Source: an uncultured Sulfolobales archaeon (GTDB lineage Archaea > Thermoproteota > Thermoprotei_A > Sulfolobales > Acidilobaceae). From it: DNA of 64,000 nt. Within the stretch, counting starts at the first letter, position 1. Each line of letters begins with the position of its first letter. A program made the translations under genes and the position numbers. The stretch spans positions 1 through 64,000 of the forward strand of contig CAKZTZ010000022.1 in NCBI GenBank assembly GCA_937921695.1, in the 5' to 3' direction. The notes beneath the pieces are model-generated. The model made no database searches, was not told the origin of the DNA, and worked only from the letters and a program-made list of their open reading frames with translations. This document shows, piece after piece, positions 60,460 to 64,000 of this stretch.

Positions 60460-61838
60460 ACACTTTTAACCCTTATCCTCCTTACGAGCCTCCCTATGTC
60501 GCCCACATTTTCGAGAGCCCAAGAGCCGGCTAGGAATTCCTTGGCCCCCTCTTCTTCTACTAGCCCCCTGGCTAGGGCCCAGAATTTGCCTTCTACCCCT
60601 TCAACTGTTAGTGGGTTCATGAAATGCCCTGGGGGGTATGTGACTTCCTCCTCGTATACTCTCCCATCTTTTAGTTTAACTTTTATCTTGTTAGGTATTC
60701 CTCTAGGGTAGACTTTGTCATACTCGGGGTCTACGTCTATCCTAGTTCTCTTCATGACCACTCTAACGTCTTGGGCTAGGAACCTCTCAGGGTTAAACGT
60801 TTCAAGCCAAACTCTTCCATCTAATAGTGTTGCCGCCACTATATATGGTAGGCTGTGGTCTGCAGTCTCCCTAGTCTTCGGGTCCCATTTCTCAGGGTCC
60901 TCGACTATTATCTTATAGCTTACAGTGAATGTTTTAATCTCAACGCTCTCCACATCTTCAGGCTTTATGGGGCCGGCTTTCCCCCTAACTTTGAGGGCGG
61001 CGTCTACAGCGCTCATAGAGTGGTATTCTACAGGCCAGTATTTTATGCTCGTCTCCATGACTTTAAGCCTCCCCCCAAGCTCTTCAATGTTGAAAGTTTC
61101 CCCTCCAAGAGCTACTTTGAAGAACCCGAATTTACCCTCGAAGACGGGTGAGGGGCCAGTCATGCCTTTAGAAGCTAAGACTGCAGCGAGGAGCCCGTCC
61201 CTCGCAGCGTTCGAGGCTGCACAAGCTTTCCACATACTTATCTCTCCAGCCCTAGTCTGTCTTAGGGCGGCCGCTATTGTAGTAGCTATGTTTATAGCCT
61301 GCTCTACTTTCTCAGCTTTTAAACCTAGGACTTTAGATGCCCCTGCGGCAGCCGCTATAGCTATGTAAGTCACATGGTCCCACCCCTTACCCCTAACACT
61401 ATAAGCGTCTGCCAGCCTAGCAGCTATCTCGTAAGCTACAGCTATCCCTTCCACGAGGCTCCTACCGTCGGCATCCGAGATCTCCGCGGCCGCCACTAGC
61501 GCCGGGATCATGTCGCTGGGGTGTAGCGCTTCTTTAGCCAGGTACGTGTCGTTAAAATCAAGGTATCTAACTGCGCACCCGTTAGCGAAAGCAGCATGGT
61601 CGAATGCAGCCCTAACACAGGAGCCCCAGACTGTAGCTGGGAGCCTAGACCCCCCAGTGGATTCTGCGAGCCACCTAGCTATCTTTACAGGCTCCTCGTG
61701 GAAAGCCCCTATAGCTACAGCCATAGTATCCACGAACCTCTTCTTAATCTCTAGGAGTTCATCGCTTTTAACGTCTTTGAAAGTGAACCCTTCAACCCAC
61801 TCTGCAAGCCTCCTAGCTAGGGTTACCATAGGGTTCAC
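60456..61838 (-). CDS. MmgE/PrpD family protein
   Basis: A 460-residue protein of the MmgE/PrpD family, which includes 2-methylcitrate dehydratase, cis-aconitate decarboxylase and relatives. The N-terminal DTMAVAIGAF, the RYLDFNDTYL segment and HPSDMIPALVAAAE are typical. No methylcitrate cycle genes are nearby, so the substrate is unknown. A TTTTATAAGG box at 61861-61869 lies about 26 bases before GTG 61838, so the mRNA is probably leaderless. Confidence 0.85.
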   Translation of the reverse strand: MNPMVTLARRLAEWVEGFTFKDVKSDELLEIKKRFVDTMAVAIGAFHEEPVKIARWLAESTGGSRLPATVWGSCVRAAFDHAAFANGCAVRYLDFNDTYLAKEALHPSDMIPALVAAAEISDADGRSLVEGIAVAYEIAARLADAYSVRGKGWDHVTYIAIAAAAGASKVLGLKAEKVEQAINIATTIAAALRQTRAGEISMWKACAASNAARDGLLAAVLASKGMTGPSPVFEGKFGFFKVALGGETFNIEELGGRLKVMETSIKYWPVEYHSMSAVDAALKVRGKAGPIKPEDVESVEIKTFTVSYKIIVEDPEKWDPKTRETADHSLPYIVAATLLDGRVWLETFNPERFLAQDVRVVMKRTRIDVDPEYDKVYPRGIPNKIKVKLKDGRVYEEEVTYPPGHFMNPLTVEGVEGKFWALARGLVEEEGAKEFLAGSWALENVGDIGRLVRRIRVKSV

Positions 61839-61860
61839 CGTGTTAAATAGGGTGTGGAGA

Positions 61861-61869
61861 CCTTATAAA
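61861..61869. promoter_or_regulatory. TATA box between the divergent MmgE and priL genes
   Basis: CTTATAAAA on the plus strand, TTTTATAAG on the minus strand. For the minus strand it is ideally placed for a leaderless start at 61838. It directly abuts priL, so priL is probably transcribed from an element further upstream. Confidence 0.5.
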
Positions 61870-62863
61870 ATGGGGGGAGACTTGGACCTTAGAAAATACC
61901 CCTTTCATAGCTAGCCCAGTAGAGTATGCTGAGAGGCTCCTCGGGAAAGCGGGAGCCTTAGGAGACCTAGCGGAAGATGAGGGCCTCTGCAGCCTAGCCT
62001 ATGGGAGGGTGGTGGCAGCCCTTAAGCCCGAGGAGACCCCCAAGCTTTCCAAGACTACTACTGAGGAGTCGGTAATCTCTTTCTGGCTCGCCCTCCTAGC
62101 CCTTAAATCTTTTAACAGCATCTACCTTTACGAGAAAGTCCTTAAAGCAGAGCTTTCTAGAGTAGCGGAGGCTTTGAGGGGGGAGAGTGAGGATAGTTTG
62201 AAGAGGCTCGCTAAAACCCTGGGCTTGAAAGTAGGAGAGGAGAGCCTCAAGTTCCCCTGGGTTTTGAAGGGTGATAAGGTTGTCTATAGGGAGCTCAGGT
62301 TCTCAATACCTGTAGAGGACTTCCTGAGGTTCGCGTCGAACTCTAAGGATGAATCTCTGAGGCTCGTAAACAATTTCGTCCTTAAAGGGCTCGTCTACCT
62401 AGACAGAGCTAAGCTGGAAAAACTAGTCGTCGAAGCCTCACGTAAGATCATAGAGGAGAGGCTTAAAAACACTCTAATACCTGAGGCTGCAGCTTTCAGA
62501 AAACTCTCTAAGGATCTAAGGGAGCTCGAAGAGCGCGCCGCCTCCGGGTTCAACGAAGAGCTCTTCCCGGAATGCGTGAAGAGCATAATAGCCGCCGGTA
62601 AAACTAGGAGGCTGAGCGATGAGGAGGCTTATGTGCTACTATCATTCCTAAAAACCATAGGGGCCCCAAGGAGCTACCTAGAGGAGCTCTTGAGAAGCAT
62701 GGGAGTAGAAGAAGCTGGGGTCTTAGCGGAAGCTCTAGGGAGGCTGGGAGACTATACGCCCTTCAAGTGTGAAGTCCTTAAGGCCAAGGGTATATGTGAT
62801 TGTGATATGGATCTTGTAGAGGAATATGAAAGTCGCAAGGCCCAGGCTCGGAGGAGACTTTAG
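61870..62863 (+). CDS. priL: DNA primase large subunit PriL, with a reading-frame break
   Basis: The large subunit of the archaeal primase, which binds PriS and a [4Fe-4S] cluster. The conserved start LDLRKYPF is in one frame (from ATG 61870 or TTG 61882, the latter after GGGGGGAG); the continuation FIASPVEYAERLLGKAGALG and the remaining roughly 325 residues are in the +1 frame. The switch falls in CCCCTTTC near 61900-61907; the first frame stops at TAG 61912. One extra base explains it. The C-terminus has FPEC and PFKCEVLKAKGICDC cysteines for the cluster. PriL is essential, so a sequence error or frameshifting is likelier than loss. The end overlaps taw3. Confidence 0.8.
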
Positions 62864-63440
62864 AAGCGAGCGTTTCAAGCCTCCCCCTACCTTCAGCTAG
62901 GGCTTCGTTAGCCATTGATATTAAATCCTCTAGGGGCTCAAAGTTAAATAGGAGTTTACCGCCCCTCTTAAGGGGTACCATGAGCTGGACCCCGCTCATA
63001 ACTTCTACAACGTGCCCCCTAACATTATTGAGGGATATTATGCCGCTATGTTTGAAGCCTGAGACTCTAGCGTGCCTTATTATATGGTGGGCGCACCGGA
63101 GCCTTGGGGTTCTGAGGTGTATTATGGGCCCCGTCACTTTAAGCCACAAGTCTTCATAGTAGTTTTTGGCGAGATGGCTTTCTAGAACACTCTTCTCCAG
63201 GCTTTCATGGGTTTTATAGATTACTCTAGCCTCGCCCCTCTCCCAGTGCCATTTACCCTCAACTATAGTTATTCTCCCAGTGCAACTGCTAATCGTAGCT
63301 ATTAGGGTTGGCTTATTCAATAGGTAGAGGAACTTCTCAGCCCCGGGGTCTAAGTATCCTATAACCCTATCTTCCCATATGGCTTTAAAAGCCTCCTCCT
63401 TGACTTTAAGCCATTTATCCAGTTTTCTCGACGAGCGCAT
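62778..63440 (-). CDS. taw3: tRNA wybutosine-synthesising protein Taw3
   Basis: A 220-residue TYW3-family protein, a methyltransferase acting on a wyosine precursor at G37 of tRNA-Phe. Diagnostic segments are SSCTGRITIVEG, the WLKVTGPIIHLRTP stretch and SGFKHSGIISL. The gene overlaps the end of trm5 by 26 bases, and its last 86 bases overlap the 3' end of priL on the other strand. Pairing with trm5 places both in tRNA-Phe position-37 modification. Confidence 0.93.
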   Translation of the reverse strand: MRSSRKLDKWLKVKEEAFKAIWEDRVIGYLDPGAEKFLYLLNKPTLIATISSCTGRITIVEGKWHWERGEARVIYKTHESLEKSVLESHLAKNYYEDLWLKVTGPIIHLRTPRLRCAHHIIRHARVSGFKHSGIISLNNVRGHVVEVMSGVQLMVPLKRGGKLLFNFEPLEDLISMANEALAEGRGRLETLASKVSSEPGPCDFHIPLQDPYHNHIYPWP

Positions 63441-64000
63441 CGACAGCCACCTGGGCTAAGCCCGGGCCCACTTTCCTTACAACCCTAGAGTTAGCGTTGG
63501 GAATGCTCCACCCTAAACTCTCAACTTTAGACTTAACAATGTCCACAGCCTTTCCTAGAAACTCCCTCTTCTTATCCATGCCCATGTGGAGGTAAAAGTG
63601 TATGAAGCCCCTAGGCCCTTTTAAAGCTTTGAGAGCGTAGGGGGCATATTCTAAAGCTAGGTCGGGGAGGGGCATTAAAACCCTATCCGCAACCCCCACC
63701 AGCTTCTCCTCTACAACCCTAGCGGCATCACCGAGATGGGGGATCACAATGTCCTCCACACCGTTGATCTTAACGTTCTCAACCATTAAATTGTAAGCGT
63801 CAACATTAATATCTATACTATGCACCGCCCGGGGCTTCGATATCTTAGCTATCACTATAGAGAACACGCCGACGCCGGCGAACATGTTAACAACAACCTC
63901 CCCCCTGCCTGTAAGGCTCGCAACCCTTAAATGCTCGTAGCCAAGCCTAGGGGTTACGAAGACCCTAGTTATGTCTACTTTGAAAGAACACCCGTGCTCC
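63415..64000 (-). CDS. trm5: tRNA (guanine37-N1)-methyltransferase Trm5, C-terminal part
   Basis: The SAM-dependent methyltransferase that makes m1G37, first step toward wyosine. The visible part, 195 codons, begins inside the gene at the right edge and includes VFVTPRLGYEHLRVASL, the SAM motif VVVNMFAGVGVFSI and the LMPLPDLALEYAPYAL catalytic N/D-P-P-like motif, here LMPLPD instead of the usual NLP. An internal ATG exists at 63885, but the frame and family alignment continue upstream to 64000 without stop. Cotranscribed with taw3. Confidence 0.93.
   Translation of the reverse strand, partial: EHGCSFKVDITRVFVTPRLGYEHLRVASLTGRGEVVVNMFAGVGVFSIVIAKISKPRAVHSIDINVDAYNLMVENVKINGVEDIVIPHLGDAARVVEEKLVGVADRVLMPLPDLALEYAPYALKALKGPRGFIHFYLHMGMDKKREFLGKAVDIVKSKVESLGWSIPNANSRVVRKVGPGLAQVAVDALVEKTG

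Noticed and set aside
1-64000. CRISPR array
   Set aside because: No series of regularly spaced identical repeats was seen; no cas gene is present.

Overview
The window is a dense, intron-poor archaeal chromosome segment, most likely from a hyperthermophilic, anaerobic crenarchaeon (Thermoproteota, probably a Desulfurococcales-like lineage). Support comes from aIF2-alpha, Nop10, an LSm protein, A/V-type ATP synthase subunits B and D, CDP-archaeol synthase, family-4 uracil-DNA glycosylase, the primase large subunit PriL, Trm5/Taw3 for wybutosine, FAU-1, UPF0147, CTP-dependent riboflavin kinase, ADP-forming acetyl-CoA synthetase and GH57 enzymes. TATA boxes sit about 25 bp before starts, and GTG/TTG starts are common. 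Lineage assignment is inference.

Layout. 0-5 kb: a KaiC-like ATPase cut by the left edge, a peroxiredoxin, tRNA-Leu(CAA), a minus-strand operon of a SelD-like protein, acylphosphatase and TusA, a phosphoribosyltransferase and tRNA-Val(CAC). 5-8.7 kb: a TAXI-type TRAP transporter operon. 8.7-27.9 kb: mostly housekeeping genes (glyoxylate reductase, ATP synthase B and D, UMP kinase, Nop10, CarS, a RecA-like/winged-helix pair, a secreted Lon-like protease, UDG, TrpRS, aIF2-alpha, FAU-1, MFS transporter, acetyl-CoA synthetase, LSm). 27.9-31.5 kb: a gene-poor island rich in inverted and direct repeats, plus two divergent copies of a structured RNA-like element on either side of guaA. 32-39 kb: an amidohydrolase, then a polysulfide/thiosulfate-reductase-like molybdoenzyme operon with its TorD chaperone. 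39.7-54 kb: RqcH, a glycogen/alpha-glucan cluster (sugar nucleotidyltransferase, two GH57 proteins, GT5 glycogen synthase), phosphoglycerate mutase, a PadR regulator facing inositol-phosphate synthase across twin operators, and the Leloir genes galT-galK. 54-64 kb: M17 aminopeptidase, DUF711, enolase, a secreted beta-rich membrane protein, an MmgE/PrpD protein, priL with a reading-frame break, and taw3-trm5 cut by the right edge.

Together the genes suggest an organism that ferments peptides and sugars, stores alpha-glucan, makes ATP through ADP-forming acetyl-CoA synthetase and an A-type ATPase, respires a sulfur compound, and makes inositol phosphates.

The most unusual signals are the paired structured elements near 29.2 and 31.4 kb with competing 3' hairpins, the frame break in priL, the SelD-like/TusA operon, an Asp in place of a cluster Cys in the molybdoenzyme, and a 5'-to-3' drift in base composition (G+T-rich to less G+T-rich) within many genes on both strands.
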